Shown here piece after piece: positions 1-9,018 of a DNA stretch of 38,028 bases. Within the stretch, counting starts at the first letter, position 1, and each line of letters begins with the position of its first letter. The notes under the pieces are model-generated. The model was not told the DNA's origin and did not search any database. It worked only from the letters and a program-made list of their open reading frames with translations. This stretch comes from DATILI01 sp035476635. GTDB lineage: Bacteria > Pseudomonadota > Gammaproteobacteria > Burkholderiales > Burkholderiaceae_C. Location: the NCBI GenBank assembly GCA_035476635.1, contig DATILI010000317.1, positions 1 through 38,028 of the forward strand, written 5' to 3'. The position numbers and the translations under genes are program-made.

Positions 1-198
1 CTGATCAAGGTCCGGCTTTCCAAACAGATGCCGGGTGTGGGCGACAGCAGCCTGACCTGCGAGCAAGCCGGCAAGGCCTTCAACGTGACCGTGTCCGTGC
101 TGCCCACGCCCAACCCGAGTTTCCGGCGCGTGGATGCCCAGGTGCTGGACGGCGCCTCGCCCATTTTGCGGCTGTCCACGGTGGTCGGCCGCTTCTGA
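1..198 (+). CDS. gspI: Type II secretion minor pseudopilin GspI (C-terminal part)
   Basis: Only the last 65 codons are in the window; the gene enters from the left edge in frame 1 and stops with TGA at 196-198. The readable residues run LIKVRLSKQMPGVGDSS and later TPNPSFRRVDAQV, which is the usual ending of GspI minor pseudopilins (the FRRVD segment is typical). GspI is part of the GspH-I-J-K tip of the periplasmic pseudopilus of the type II secretion system. Its N-terminal prepilin signal lies outside the window. The TGA shares its A with the ATG of gspJ, so the two are translationally coupled. The family call is firm because of position and motif; nothing can be said about the missing half. 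Confidence 0.88.
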   Translation: MIKVRLSKQMPGVGDSSLTCEQAGKAFNVTVSVLPTPNPSFRRVDAQVLDGASPILRLSTVVGRF

Positions 199-869
199 TG
201 GATTGCCGCCGCCCCGCACCGCGCCGCCCTCGCGGCTTCACCCTGGTCGAATTGCTGGTGGCAATTTCGGTGATGGCGTTGCTGGCCGTGCTGAGCTGGC
301 GCGGGCTCGACGGGATGGCACGCGCGCAAACCCAGACGCAAAAGCGTGCCGACGAACTGCTCACCCTGCAGGCGGGTTTGGCGCAATGGGCGGCCGACCT
401 GGACGCCATGGTGCAGTTGCCGCAGGCGGGCCCCCTGGATTGGGACGGCCGCGGATTGCGCATGACCCGGCGTGCCAATGTGGGCGGCGTCGAAACCCTG
501 GTGGTGGTGGCCTGGGCCAGCCGCAGCATCGACGGCAACCTGCACTGGCTGCGCTGGCAGTCGCCGCCGCTTGGCCACCGCGCCGAGTTGCAAGAGGCCT
601 GGGCCCAAGCCGCACAGTGGGCGCAAAACCCTGGCGAACAAGAGCGCCGGCGCGAAGTGGTCATCGTGCCGCTGGCGCAATGGCAGGTCTTTTACTTTCG
701 CGGCAATGCCTGGACCAACCCCTTGTCCAGCGATGGAAGCACCTCCGCCGCACAAAGTGCTGCGCCCGACGGCGTGCGCCTCGTGCTCACCTTGCCCGCA
801 GGCCAGGCGCTCGCCGGCACGCTGACCCGCGACTGGGTGCGGCCAACGGTCGGTGGAGGGAAATCTTGA
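198..869 (+). CDS. gspJ: Type II secretion minor pseudopilin GspJ
   Basis: The 223-residue product begins with a short basic leader and the type IV prepilin signature GFTLVELLVAI at about residues 13-23. This is where prepilin peptidase would cut after Gly and methylate the Phe. A hydrophobic helix and a soluble domain follow. GspJ joins GspI and GspK in the complex that caps the pseudopilus and is thought to start its assembly in the inner membrane. The ATG at 198 overlaps the gspI stop by one base. The gene end overlaps the TTG start of gspK. Length and place between gspI and gspK fit the family. Confidence 0.95.
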   Translation: MDCRRPAPRRPRGFTLVELLVAISVMALLAVLSWRGLDGMARAQTQTQKRADELLTLQAGLAQWAADLDAMVQLPQAGPLDWDGRGLRMTRRANVGGVETLVVVAWASRSIDGNLHWLRWQSPPLGHRAELQEAWAQAAQWAQNPGEQERRREVVIVPLAQWQVFYFRGNAWTNPLSSDGSTSAAQSAAPDGVRLVLTLPAGQALAGTLTRDWVRPTVGGGKS

Positions 870-1849
870 GTTGCCATCGCACGCCAGCCACGAAACCCAG
901 GCAAACCGGTGCCGCCTTGCTGGCTGCCATGCTCACCGTGACGTTGGTCGCCACCTTCGCTGCCGCGGCGTTGTGGCAAAACTGGCGCAGTGTGGAGGTC
1001 GAGGCGGCGGAGCGCGCCCGTGTGCAGGCCGGCTGGGTGCTTACCGGCGCACTGGACTGGGCTCGCCTGATCCTGCGCGAAGACGCCCGTTCGGGCGGCG
1101 CCGACCACCTGGCCGAGCCCTGGGCGGTGCCGCTGCAGGAGGCGCGCCTGTCTTCGTTTCTGGCGGCCGACAAGAGCAATGTGGGTGGCGCCGAAGAAGC
1201 GCTGGACGCGTTCCTCTCCGGCCAGATCACCGACCTGCAATCGCGGCTCAATGTGCTCAACCTGGTGGAAAACGGCAAGATTTCCGAGCCGTCATTCGCG
1301 GCTTTCAACAAACTCTTCGGCCTGCTCGGCCTGCCGCCGGCTCAACTCCAGGCCTTGGTCGAGAACCTGCGCCAGGCCAGCGACAACGGCACCGGGAGCC
1401 AAGCCCCCTTGCTGCCGCAACGCGTAGGCCAACTGGCGTGGCTCGGCCTCTCGCCGGCCAGCATTGCCGTGCTGGAGCCTTACGTCACGCTGCTGCCGGC
1501 GCGCACCGGCGTCAACTTGAATACCGCGAGCGCCGAGGTCATCTGTGCCAGCCTGCCGGCGATGGAGATGGCCGACGCCCAGCGCATGGTTGCGGCGCGC
1601 ACGCGCACCCATTTTCGCTCGCTGACGGATGCAGCGAGCGCGGCGGGCCTGTCAGGCTCCTTGTTCAGCGAGGGCAACCACACCGTGGCCTCGCGCTTCT
1701 TCGAAGTGCTGGGCACGCTGCGGATGGAGCAGACCCTGGTGGAGGAGCGCTCGGTGGTCCAGCGCGATGGGCTGAACGTCACCACGCTCTGGCGCGAGCG
1801 TGTCGCACGCGCCCCCGCGGTGACGCAGACTTCCGGGGCGCGGCCATGA
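866..1849 (+). CDS. gspK: Type II secretion minor pseudopilin GspK
   Basis: The frame is open far upstream, but the best start is TTG at 866: GGAGGG lies six bases before it at 854-860, and it overlaps the gspJ stop in a TTGA arrangement. The product (327 residues) begins with a basic stretch, then TGAALLAAMLTVTLVATFAAAALW, the membrane helix. As is typical of GspK, the position following the cleavage site lacks the usual Glu5. The segment DLQSRLNVLNLVENG and the later helix-hairpin-helix-like NLNTASAEVICASLP match the family's large periplasmic domain. GspK sits at the pseudopilus tip. The start codon is inferred from the Shine-Dalgarno site and operon packing. Confidence 0.92.
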   Translation: MSCHRTPATKPRQTGAALLAAMLTVTLVATFAAAALWQNWRSVEVEAAERARVQAGWVLTGALDWARLILREDARSGGADHLAEPWAVPLQEARLSSFLAADKSNVGGAEEALDAFLSGQITDLQSRLNVLNLVENGKISEPSFAAFNKLFGLLGLPPAQLQALVENLRQASDNGTGSQAPLLPQRVGQLAWLGLSPASIAVLEPYVTLLPARTGVNLNTASAEVICASLPAMEMADAQRMVAARTRTHFRSLTDAASAAGLSGSLFSEGNHTVASRFFEVLGTLRMEQTLVEERSVVQRDGLNVTTLWRERVARAPAVTQTSGARP

Positions 1850-1870
1850 AAATGCCCGCGACCACCTCTC

Positions 1871-1876
1871 TACAAT
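1871..1876 (+). promoter_or_regulatory. Possible internal -10 box upstream of gspL
   Basis: TACAAT matches five of six bases of a sigma-70 -10 box and is followed by GGC, a common context in Burkholderiales. The -35 region is weak (TGAAAA at 1847-1852, spacing 18). If real, transcription would start near 1883. The upstream in-frame ATG at 1875, which overlaps the box, would then not be used, favouring 1896 as the gspL start. This is inference from a single hexamer. Confidence 0.35.
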
Positions 1877-1895
1877 GGCCGACGGTATTGAGTCC

Positions 1896-3152
1896 ATGTC
1901 CACACTGATCGTCCTCCTCCCCCTCGAGCTTTCCGGCGCCGCAACACCTTACGACCATGTGTTGACACCCGATGGCCGCGCCATGGGGCCACATTCCAAA
2001 GCGCCGGCCAACCTGCTTCCCGCGCCTGCCGGTGCAACGAGCGAAGTGGTTGCCATCGTGCCGGTGCAAGCGCTGTCGTGGCACCAGGTCGAATTGCCCA
2101 AGGGAACCTTGCAAAAGACGCTGCTTTCCGGTGCCGGCAACTCGCCGCGGCTACAGGCCGTGCTCGAGGGCCTGCTGGAAGACCGGCTGCTCGACGAAAC
2201 CGCCGACCTGCACTTTGCGCTGGCACCCGATGCGCACGCGGGCGCGCCGGTGTGGGTCGCCGCATGTGACCGCGCCTGGCTGCGCGCCGCGCTGCAGCCG
2301 CTGGAAGATGCCAAGCGCCCGGTGACGCGCATCGTTCCGGAGCTGGCCCCCGGTGGCACCCCGGCGACGCTGCAAGTGCTGGGCACGCCGGCGCATCCAC
2401 AACTGGTTGCCTGCAGCGGACAGGGCATCATGCTGCTGCCACTGTCCACTGCGGCATTGGCACTGGCGCAAAACGCGGCCGGCCTGGAAGATGACGCTCC
2501 GATCGCGGCCGAGCCCGCCGTCGCCGCGCTGGCCGAGCAGGTACTGCAACGCCGCGTGGAGTTGCAGCAAAGCGCCGAGCGCTGGTTGCAGGCAGCGCAG
2601 TCGCCTTGGGACTTGGCCCAGTTCGCATTCACCAATTCGAGCCGTTCGCGTGCCTGGAAGCGCTTGGCCGCGCAGGCGCGCGACGCGCTTCAGGCGCCGC
2701 GTTGGCGACCCGCGCGCTGGGGCCTGGCGATTTTTGTGGCGGCCCATCTGCTCGGGCTCAACGCCTGGGCCTGGAAGGAAAAGTCAGCCCTCGACGACAA
2801 GCGCGGGGCAATCCGCCAAACCCTGACACAGACATTCCCGAGCGTGAAAGTCGTCGTCGATGCGCCTATCCAGATGGAGCGCGAGCTTGCATTGCTGCGC
2901 CAGAACAGCGGTACCGCCTCGGGACGCGACCTAGAGGCCCTGCTGGGTGCCACGGGCGCCGCGGCGTCCCGTGCGGCGGCAACAAGCCCAGCGCCGAACG
3001 CGCTGGAATTTTCCGCGGGCGAGCTGCGGCTCAAGGGTATGTCCCTGCCCGACGCCGAGGCTGCCGCCTTCAATACGCAACTGCGCACCCTGGGCTACAC
3101 AGCGCGCAATGAAGCTGACCGCCTGGTGGTGCAGCCGGAGGCCGGACGATGA
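1896..3152 (+). CDS. gspL: Type II secretion inner-membrane protein GspL
   Basis: The 418-residue product has an N-terminal cytoplasmic domain of the actin-like GspL fold (PLELSG and VEIVPVQALSWHQVELP-like strands), a single membrane helix around residues 275-293 (WGLAIFVAAHLLGLNAWAW) and a periplasmic ferredoxin-like tail. GspL recruits the ATPase GspE to the membrane platform and pairs with GspM. An in-frame ATG at 1875 is also possible, but it overlaps a TACAAT box and has no ribosome site; MSTLIVLLP at 1896 resembles the usual family start. The gene lies 46 bases after gspK and overlaps gspM by four bases (ATGA). Family call firm; start moderately sure. Confidence 0.9.
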   Translation: MSTLIVLLPLELSGAATPYDHVLTPDGRAMGPHSKAPANLLPAPAGATSEVVAIVPVQALSWHQVELPKGTLQKTLLSGAGNSPRLQAVLEGLLEDRLLDETADLHFALAPDAHAGAPVWVAACDRAWLRAALQPLEDAKRPVTRIVPELAPGGTPATLQVLGTPAHPQLVACSGQGIMLLPLSTAALALAQNAAGLEDDAPIAAEPAVAALAEQVLQRRVELQQSAERWLQAAQSPWDLAQFAFTNSSRSRAWKRLAAQARDALQAPRWRPARWGLAIFVAAHLLGLNAWAWKEKSALDDKRGAIRQTLTQTFPSVKVVVDAPIQMERELALLRQNSGTASGRDLEALLGATGAAASRAAATSPAPNALEFSAGELRLKGMSLPDAEAAAFNTQLRTLGYTARNEADRLVVQPEAGR

Positions 3153-3646
3153 GCTGGGCGAATTGGCGGGCGCAATGGGACAAGCTGGCGCCGCGTGAAC
3201 GAGGGGCCGTGCTCGCCGCCGCACTGCTCGTGGCCGCCGCATTGCTCTGGTGGGTCTTGCTCGCTCCGGCGCTGCAAACCCTGCGCGACGCCGACCGGCA
3301 GCATGCGCAACTCGATATCCAGTTGCAGAAAATGCGCAGCCTGCAGGCCGAGGCGCAGACGCTGCAGTCCAGCCCCAAGCTCAGCTACGACGACGCCCTG
3401 CGCGCGCTCGAAGCCTCGGTGCGCCAACGCATGGGCGGCACGGCGCAGCTCAGCGTCGTGGGCGACCGCGCCACGGTCACGCTCAAAGGCGCCTCGGCCG
3501 AAGCACTAGCCCAGTGGCTGGCGCAGGCGCGCATCAATGCCCGCGCCCTGCCCGCCGAAGCACGCCTGGTGCGCAGCCCGGCGGCCGCGGGCGCATCCGG
3601 GCCGGCCTGGGACGGCACCCTGGTGCTGAGCCTGCCTGCGCGCTGA
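3149..3646 (+). CDS. gspM: Type II secretion inner-membrane protein GspM
   Basis: This 165-residue protein has a short cytoplasmic N-terminus (MSWANWRAQWDKLAPRERG), one membrane helix at about residues 18-40 and a coiled-coil-prone segment (LRDADRQHAQLDIQLQKMRSLQ, split here only in the text of the protein). A small periplasmic domain follows. That is the plan of GspM, which partners GspL in the inner-membrane platform. The ATG overlaps the gspL stop (ATGA), so translation is probably coupled. The size matches the family. Confidence 0.92.
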   Translation: MSWANWRAQWDKLAPRERGAVLAAALLVAAALLWWVLLAPALQTLRDADRQHAQLDIQLQKMRSLQAEAQTLQSSPKLSYDDALRALEASVRQRMGGTAQLSVVGDRATVTLKGASAEALAQWLAQARINARALPAEARLVRSPAAAGASGPAWDGTLVLSLPAR

Positions 3647-3664
3647 ACAGCACGGCAACGACAC

Positions 3665-4459
3665 GTGGCACGCATCTCCATTCCCTACGCCAACCGCGCG
3701 CCCTGGCGCTGGGCGCTGGCAGGCGCCGGCCTGGGCCTGCTGCTGGCGCTGAGCCTGTTCGCGCCGGCAAGCTGGCTGGCCGCGGCCTTGGCCGATGGCA
3801 GCGGCGGACGCGTGACGCTGGCCGATGCGCGTGGCACCGTCTGGAGCGGCTCCGCGCGGTTGGTGTTGTCCGGTGGCAGCGGCAGCCGTGACACCGCCAC
3901 CCTGAGCCAGCGGGTGGAGTGGCGCATTCGCCCCGCCGCCTACGGCTTGTCGGCGGGCGTGCTGGCGCGCTGCTGCATGGCACAGCCCTGGCAGTTGCAG
4001 GCCAGGTTGCGCTGGGGCGGCATGCAACTGGCGGTATCGGACGCAAACTCGCAATGGCCCGCCGCCTTGCTGGCCGGCCTGGGAACCCCGTGGAACACGC
4101 TGCAGCCCGAGGGCCAGCTAGCGCTCTCGACGCAAGGGGTTTCCGCCGACTGGAACGCCGGGCGCCTCACGCTGAATGGGCGCATGCAACTCGACCTGGA
4201 GCAAGTCTCATCGCGCCTGAGCACGCTGCGCCCGATCGGCAGCTACCGCGTCATTGTGCAGGGCGGCCCCACCGCAACACTGCGGGTCGAAACGCTGGAA
4301 GGCAGCCTCCATTTAAGTGGCAACGGCCAATGGGTTGGCTCGCGCCTGCGCTTTGAAGGCATCGCCAGCGCCGAGCCGGACCGCGTGGACGCACTGTCCA
4401 ATCTCCTGAACATCATCGGGCGGCGCGACGGCGCGCGCGCCATCATCAAAGTAGGCTGA
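3665..4459 (+). CDS. gspN: Type II secretion protein GspN
   Basis: A GTG start at 3665, 18 bases after gspM, gives 264 residues with a membrane anchor at about 13-36 (WRWALAGAGLGLLLALSLF) followed by a periplasmic domain. The segments VTLADARGTVWSGSARL and the C-terminal GNGQWVGSRLRFEGIASAEP are characteristic of GspN, an accessory found in many but not all type II systems. GspN may link the inner-membrane platform and the outer-membrane secretin, but its exact role is unsettled. The gene sits directly before gspD, as is normal for this order. Confidence 0.9.
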   Translation: MARISIPYANRAPWRWALAGAGLGLLLALSLFAPASWLAAALADGSGGRVTLADARGTVWSGSARLVLSGGSGSRDTATLSQRVEWRIRPAAYGLSAGVLARCCMAQPWQLQARLRWGGMQLAVSDANSQWPAALLAGLGTPWNTLQPEGQLALSTQGVSADWNAGRLTLNGRMQLDLEQVSSRLSTLRPIGSYRVIVQGGPTATLRVETLEGSLHLSGNGQWVGSRLRFEGIASAEPDRVDALSNLLNIIGRRDGARAIIKVG

Positions 4460-4464
4460 CCGCC

Positions 4465-6651
4465 ATGCAACACTTCCCTTTGCAACGCCACCGGATTGCC
4501 GCGATATCCCTCGCGATCAACGCCCTTCTCGCGGGGACGACCACCGTCGTCCCGTCGGACACGCAGGCGCAGCCGGCGCCCGCCGCCGCCTCCAGCCGGC
4601 GTGGCGAGCCGATCACACTGAATTTCGTCAACGCCGAAATCGAAGCCGTGGCCCGCACCATGGCGACGATCACCGGGCGCAACGTGGTGGTGGACCCGCG
4701 CGTCAAGGGCACGATCAGCCTCTCCACCGACCGGCCGGTACCGCCCGCGGTGGCCTATAACCAGTTTCTGGCGGCGCTGCGCCTGCAGGGCTTCACCGTG
4801 GTGGAGTCCGCCGGCCTGGACAAGGTAGTGCCCGAAGCCGATGCCAAGTTGCAAGGCGGTGCCGTATCGGTCAGCGAGGGCGGTGCCGCGACCCCTGTGG
4901 CGGGCAACCAGATCGTCACCCAGATCTTCCGGCTGAATTTTGAGAACGCCAACAACCTGGTGCCGGTATTGCGGCCGCTCATCAGCCCGAACAACACCAT
5001 CAACGTCAACCCCGGCAACAACTCGCTGGTGATCACGGACTACGCCGACAACCTGCGCCGCCTGGCGCGCATCATCGCCGCGATGGATGTTTCCAATGCG
5101 ACTGATGTGGAAATACTGCCGCTCAAGCATGCGCTTGCCGTGGACCTGGCGCCGCTGGTACAGCGCCTGATCGACTCGGGCTCGGCAGCGGCCGCGCCGG
5201 CCGCTGCCGCGGGCCAGGCCGACACCTCGTTCAGGACGACCTTGATCGCCGAGCCGCGCAGCAATGCGCTGATCCTGCGCGCGGCCAACCCCGCGCGCGT
5301 CTCGCTCGTGAAATCGCTGGTGGAAAAGCTCGACCAGCCGACGTCCGGGGCCAGCGGCGCCTCCGGCAACATTCATGTGGTCTACCTGAAGAATGCCGAC
5401 GCCACCAAGCTGGCCACCACCTTGCGTGCCGCCCTGGCCGGTGAATCGCGCTCGGCCACCTCCGCCGCCGGCGCAAGCACCGTGTCGGCACCGGCATCGA
5501 CGATGTCCACCACATCCGCCGCTGGCAGCAGCCAGTCTGGCCAGTCCAGCCAGTCGGGCTTGTCCAGCAGCAGTAGCAACCAGCCGTCCACCGGCGGGCA
5601 GATCCAGGCCGACCCCTCGACCAATTCGCTGATCATCACGGCGCCCGAACCGCAGTACCGCCAGTTGCGCGCCGTGATCGACCAGCTTGATGGCCGCCGC
5701 GCCCAGGTGCTGGTGGAAAGCCTGATTGTCGAGGTCAACGCCGAGAAGGCGGCGCAGTTCGGCATCCAGTGGCAAGGCGCCCTGGGCAACAAGGGCAGCG
5801 CCAACATCGGCCTGCTGGGCACCAACTTCAGCACCAACGCAACGACCAACATCATCAACCTGGCGCTGGGCGCCGCCAGTGGCACGGTCAAGCCTTCGCA
5901 GGGCGGCAACTTCGGCGTCGCGCACCAGACCAATGGCGTCTATGTGCTGGGTTTCCTGGCCAATTTCCTGCAGACCAATGGCGACGGCAATGTGTTGTCC
6001 ACGCCCAACCTGCTGACCCTGGACAACGAGGAAGCCAAGATCGTGATCGGCGAAAACGTGCCCTTCGTGACCGGCTCCTACACCAACAACAACACCAGCG
6101 CCGGCTCGGTGAACCCGTTCACCACGGTGGAGCGCAAGGACGTCGGCTTGACGCTGAAGGTACGCCCGCAAATCAACGAAAACGGCACCGTCAAGCTCGT
6201 GATCTACCAGGAAACCTCGGCGGTGAAAGCCGGCACCGAGGCGGCCACCAACGGCCCGACCACCAGCAAGCGATCGATCGAATCCACCGTGCTGGTGGAC
6301 GACGGCAACATCGTGGTGCTCGGCGGCCTGCTGCAAGACCAATACACCGGCAACCAGGACAAGGTCCCCGTGCTCGGTGATGTGCCACTGTTCGGCAACC
6401 TGTTCAAGAGTGAAGCGCGCAGCCGCAAGAAAACCAACCTGATGGTGTTCCTGCGGCCGGTGGTGGTGCGCGATGCCCGCGATACCGACGCCCTGTCGGC
6501 GGACCGCTACGACCTGATGCGCGGCATGCAGCTGCAAGCGCAGCCCGTGCCCAGTGCCACCATTCCCGTGAACGAAGCGCCGGTGGTGGCGCCGCTGGGC
6601 GGCCCCAACACGCCGGCGCGGCCGGCGTTCGTACCGGCACCGCTGCGCTGA
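4465..6651 (+). CDS. gspD: Type II secretion outer-membrane secretin GspD
   Basis: The 728-residue product has a signal peptide (about residues 1-35, ending ...SDTQAQ). N0 and N1-N3 ring domains follow (for example ITLNFVNAEIEAVARTMATI and NNTINVNPGNNSLVITDY). The C-terminal secretin pore domain carries ENVPFVTGSYTNNN, VERKDVGLTLKVRPQI, GGLLQD and VPVLGDVPLFGNLF. An unusually Ser/Gln-rich, low-complexity insert (about residues 335-380) lies within the N3 domain, a place where secretins often carry variable loops. GspD forms the multimeric outer-membrane channel. No lipobox is visible, so delivery may depend on a pilotin encoded elsewhere or on BAM. The tail past about residue 670 is proline/alanine-rich and probably disordered. 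Confidence 0.96.
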   Translation: MQHFPLQRHRIAAISLAINALLAGTTTVVPSDTQAQPAPAAASSRRGEPITLNFVNAEIEAVARTMATITGRNVVVDPRVKGTISLSTDRPVPPAVAYNQFLAALRLQGFTVVESAGLDKVVPEADAKLQGGAVSVSEGGAATPVAGNQIVTQIFRLNFENANNLVPVLRPLISPNNTINVNPGNNSLVITDYADNLRRLARIIAAMDVSNATDVEILPLKHALAVDLAPLVQRLIDSGSAAAAPAAAAGQADTSFRTTLIAEPRSNALILRAANPARVSLVKSLVEKLDQPTSGASGASGNIHVVYLKNADATKLATTLRAALAGESRSATSAAGASTVSAPASTMSTTSAAGSSQSGQSSQSGLSSSSSNQPSTGGQIQADPSTNSLIITAPEPQYRQLRAVIDQLDGRRAQVLVESLIVEVNAEKAAQFGIQWQGALGNKGSANIGLLGTNFSTNATTNIINLALGAASGTVKPSQGGNFGVAHQTNGVYVLGFLANFLQTNGDGNVLSTPNLLTLDNEEAKIVIGENVPFVTGSYTNNNTSAGSVNPFTTVERKDVGLTLKVRPQINENGTVKLVIYQETSAVKAGTEAATNGPTTSKRSIESTVLVDDGNIVVLGGLLQDQYTGNQDKVPVLGDVPLFGNLFKSEARSRKKTNLMVFLRPVVVRDARDTDALSADRYDLMRGMQLQAQPVPSATIPVNEAPVVAPLGGPNTPARPAFVPAPLR

Positions 6652-6672
6652 ACCCCGCCGCGAAGACTCCCC

Positions 6673-8061
6673 ATGCGCCACCCCCTGCCCTACGCCTTCG
6701 CCCGCACCCAGCAATTGCTGCTGGAGGACAACCTCGGCGAGCTCACGCTCTGGCTGCATGCGGCGTCGCCAGCCGGTGGCATCAGCGAAGTGATGCGCAA
6801 GTACGCCGTGCGCCGCGTGGAAAGCCTGGGCAAGGACGCGCTGGTGCAGCGCATCAGCGCCGCCTACGCCCAAGGCGAATCGAGCGCGGCCGCGGTGGTG
6901 AGCGAAGTGGAAAGCGACGCCGACCTCTCGCGCATGATGCAGGAGCTGCCGGCCATCGAAGACTTGCTGGAGACTTCGGACGACGCGCCCATCATCCGCA
7001 TGCTCAACGCGCTCCTCACACAGGCCGCGCGCGATGGCGCCAGCGACATCCACATCGAGCCCTACGAGCGCCATTCGTCGGTGCGCTTTCGCGTGGATGG
7101 CAGCTTGCGCGAGGTGGTGCAACCCAACCGTGCGCTGCACGCCGCGCTGATCTCGCGCCTGAAGATCATGGCCGAACTCGACATCTCCGAGAAGCGCCTG
7201 CCGCAAGACGGCCGCATCTCGCTGCGCATCGGCACGCGGGCGGTGGACGTGCGCGTCAGCACCCTGCCCAGCGCCCACGGCGAGCGCGCCGTGCTGCGCC
7301 TGCTGGACAAGAGCGAAAGCAAGCTCAGCCTGGAGTCCGTAGGCATGCAGGGCGATGCGCTGGAGCGCTTCGAGCGCCTGATCGCGCAGCCGCACGGCAT
7401 CATCCTTGTCACGGGGCCGACCGGCTCGGGCAAGACCACCACGCTGTACGCGGCGCTGCAGCGCCTGGACGCCGGGCGCAGCAACATCATGACGGTGGAG
7501 GATCCAATCGAGTACGAGTTGCCGGGCATCGGCCAGACCCAGGTCAACGCCAAGATCGATCTCGACTTCGCCAAGGCCCTGCGCGCCATCCTGCGCCAGG
7601 ACCCGGACGTCATCATGATCGGCGAGATCCGCGACTTTGAAACCGCACAGATCGCCATCCAGGCTTCGCTGACCGGCCACCTGGTTCTGGCCACCTTGCA
7701 CACCAACGACGCCGCCAGCGCGGTCACCCGCCTCACCGACATGGGCGTGGAACCCTTTTTGCTGAGCTCGTCCTTGCTGGGTGTGCTGGCGCAGCGGCTG
7801 GTGCGAAAGCTCTGCCGGCATTGCCAGGGGGTTGGCTGCCCCGAATGCGGCCAGACCGGCTATCAGGGCCGCACCGGCGTGTTCGAGCTGCTGGTGACGG
7901 ACGAGGCCATCCGCGCGCAGATCCACAACCAGGCCGCCGAAGCCGATATTCGCAATGCCGCGCTGAAGGCCGGCATGACCCTGATGCGCGAGGACGGCGA
8001 GCGGCTGGTGCGCGCGGGCATCACCTCGCGCGAAGAACTGGTGCGCGTGACCAGGGATTGA
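6673..8061 (+). CDS. gspE: Type II secretion ATPase GspE
   Basis: The 462-residue cytoplasmic hexameric ATPase drives pseudopilus assembly. Residues 248-256 are the Walker A motif GPTGSGKTT. Asp- and His-box segments (NIMTVEDPIEY, GEIRDFETAQIAIQASLTGH, TLHTNDA) follow in the usual order. The N-terminal domain binds GspL. The zinc-binding tetracysteine element is present but short: Cys381, 384, 389 and 392 in a CX2CX4CX2C pattern, whereas the enterobacterial family usually has a spacer of a few tens of residues. The end of the protein (GYQGRTGVFELL) is standard. The gene follows gspD by 21 bases; the expected next gene, gspF, is displaced by two glycosyltransferase genes. Confidence 0.95.
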   Translation: MRHPLPYAFARTQQLLLEDNLGELTLWLHAASPAGGISEVMRKYAVRRVESLGKDALVQRISAAYAQGESSAAAVVSEVESDADLSRMMQELPAIEDLLETSDDAPIIRMLNALLTQAARDGASDIHIEPYERHSSVRFRVDGSLREVVQPNRALHAALISRLKIMAELDISEKRLPQDGRISLRIGTRAVDVRVSTLPSAHGERAVLRLLDKSESKLSLESVGMQGDALERFERLIAQPHGIILVTGPTGSGKTTTLYAALQRLDAGRSNIMTVEDPIEYELPGIGQTQVNAKIDLDFAKALRAILRQDPDVIMIGEIRDFETAQIAIQASLTGHLVLATLHTNDAASAVTRLTDMGVEPFLLSSSLLGVLAQRLVRKLCRHCQGVGCPECGQTGYQGRTGVFELLVTDEAIRAQIHNQAAEADIRNAALKAGMTLMREDGERLVRAGITSREELVRVTRD

Positions 8062-8082
8062 CGTTCATAGGGCACAAGAAAA

Positions 8083-9018
8083 TTGATCAATGTCGTGTTT
8101 TCCAGTTTCAATGGCGAACGGACGCTGGGCACAACCCTTGCTGCGTTTGCCAGTCTGGCCATCCCCGAGGGCGGCTGGAAACTGATCGCGGTTGACAACG
8201 GCAGCACCGACAGCACAGCGGACATCATGAAGTCCTTTGTCGGCCGGCTGCCGATGCAAGTGCTTACGGTGCCGGGCCGCGGAAAGAATTTCGCCCTGAA
8301 CGAAGCGCTCAGGCACATTGATGGCGATCTTGTAGTGTTCACTGACGATGACGTCATTCCGGATCCCCAATGGCTTTGCGCGTTGCAGCATTGCGCCCGC
8401 GCGAACCCCGGTTATGGCGTCTTCGGCGGCCCGATCATTCCGCATTGGCCGCGTGCGCCCGATGCCTGGATCCTGAAGCACGTCCCAATGGGCATGGTCT
8501 ACGCCGCTTCGGACCCTGGCATGAAGAGCGGACCGGTGGATGTCGGCTTCATTTGGGGCCCCAACATGGCGATCCGCAAGACGCTCTTTGACGCGGGCGT
8601 CCGTTTCAATCCGGCGGTCGGCCCGGACGGCACGCCGCACTATGCCATGGGTTCGGAATACGAATTCACCAGGAGATTGGCTGCACAAGGCGTCAAAGCG
8701 TGGTTCTGTACCGATGCCAAGGTAGAGCACATCGTGCGCGAGAACCAGTTGTCCAAGCAGTGGGTCTTGCAACGGTTTTTCCGGCATGGCCGATCTTTGT
8801 ATCTACTGGATGATGTCCGGCAAGCCAACGCCCCCCGCATCTTTGGCGCCGAGCGTTGGCTCTACAGAAAAATGGTGCTTAGCTATTGCAAGGCGATGAG
8901 CCTGCAACTCCTGGGGCAATCCGACCGGGCGTTCCTCGCCTTTCAGACATACCACCGCACCAAAGGGATGATTTTTCAATCCCGGCTCCTGAACGCGCAC
9001 AAGGGAGCTGTTTCTTGA
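8083..9018 (+). CDS. Family 2 glycosyltransferase, inserted in the gsp operon
   Basis: The 311-residue product has a GT-A fold. The N-terminal INVVFSSFNGERTLGTTL and AVDNGSTDST segments bind the nucleotide sugar. FTDDDVIPDPQW at about residues 86-97 holds the DxD-type metal site. TEYEFTRRL-like acidic residues in the middle (GSEYEFTRRLAAQG) suit the catalytic base region. No membrane helix is obvious. The start is TTG, 21 bases after gspE, so it is probably read from the gsp transcript. GC is visibly lower than its neighbours: 30 of 60 bases at 8281-8340 against 42 of 60 at 7381-7440 in gspE. The sugar and acceptor cannot be named from sequence. It may glycosylate a surface polysaccharide or a secreted protein. 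Confidence 0.88.
   Translation: MINVVFSSFNGERTLGTTLAAFASLAIPEGGWKLIAVDNGSTDSTADIMKSFVGRLPMQVLTVPGRGKNFALNEALRHIDGDLVVFTDDDVIPDPQWLCALQHCARANPGYGVFGGPIIPHWPRAPDAWILKHVPMGMVYAASDPGMKSGPVDVGFIWGPNMAIRKTLFDAGVRFNPAVGPDGTPHYAMGSEYEFTRRLAAQGVKAWFCTDAKVEHIVRENQLSKQWVLQRFFRHGRSLYLLDDVRQANAPRIFGAERWLYRKMVLSYCKAMSLQLLGQSDRAFLAFQTYHRTKGMIFQSRLLNAHKGAVS

Noticed and set aside
4243..7926. A 1227-codon open frame on the minus strand across gspN, gspD and gspE
   Set aside because: It is a mirror of strong high-GC codon bias in well-identified secretion genes; its translation is His/Gln/Arg/Gly-rich with no domain.
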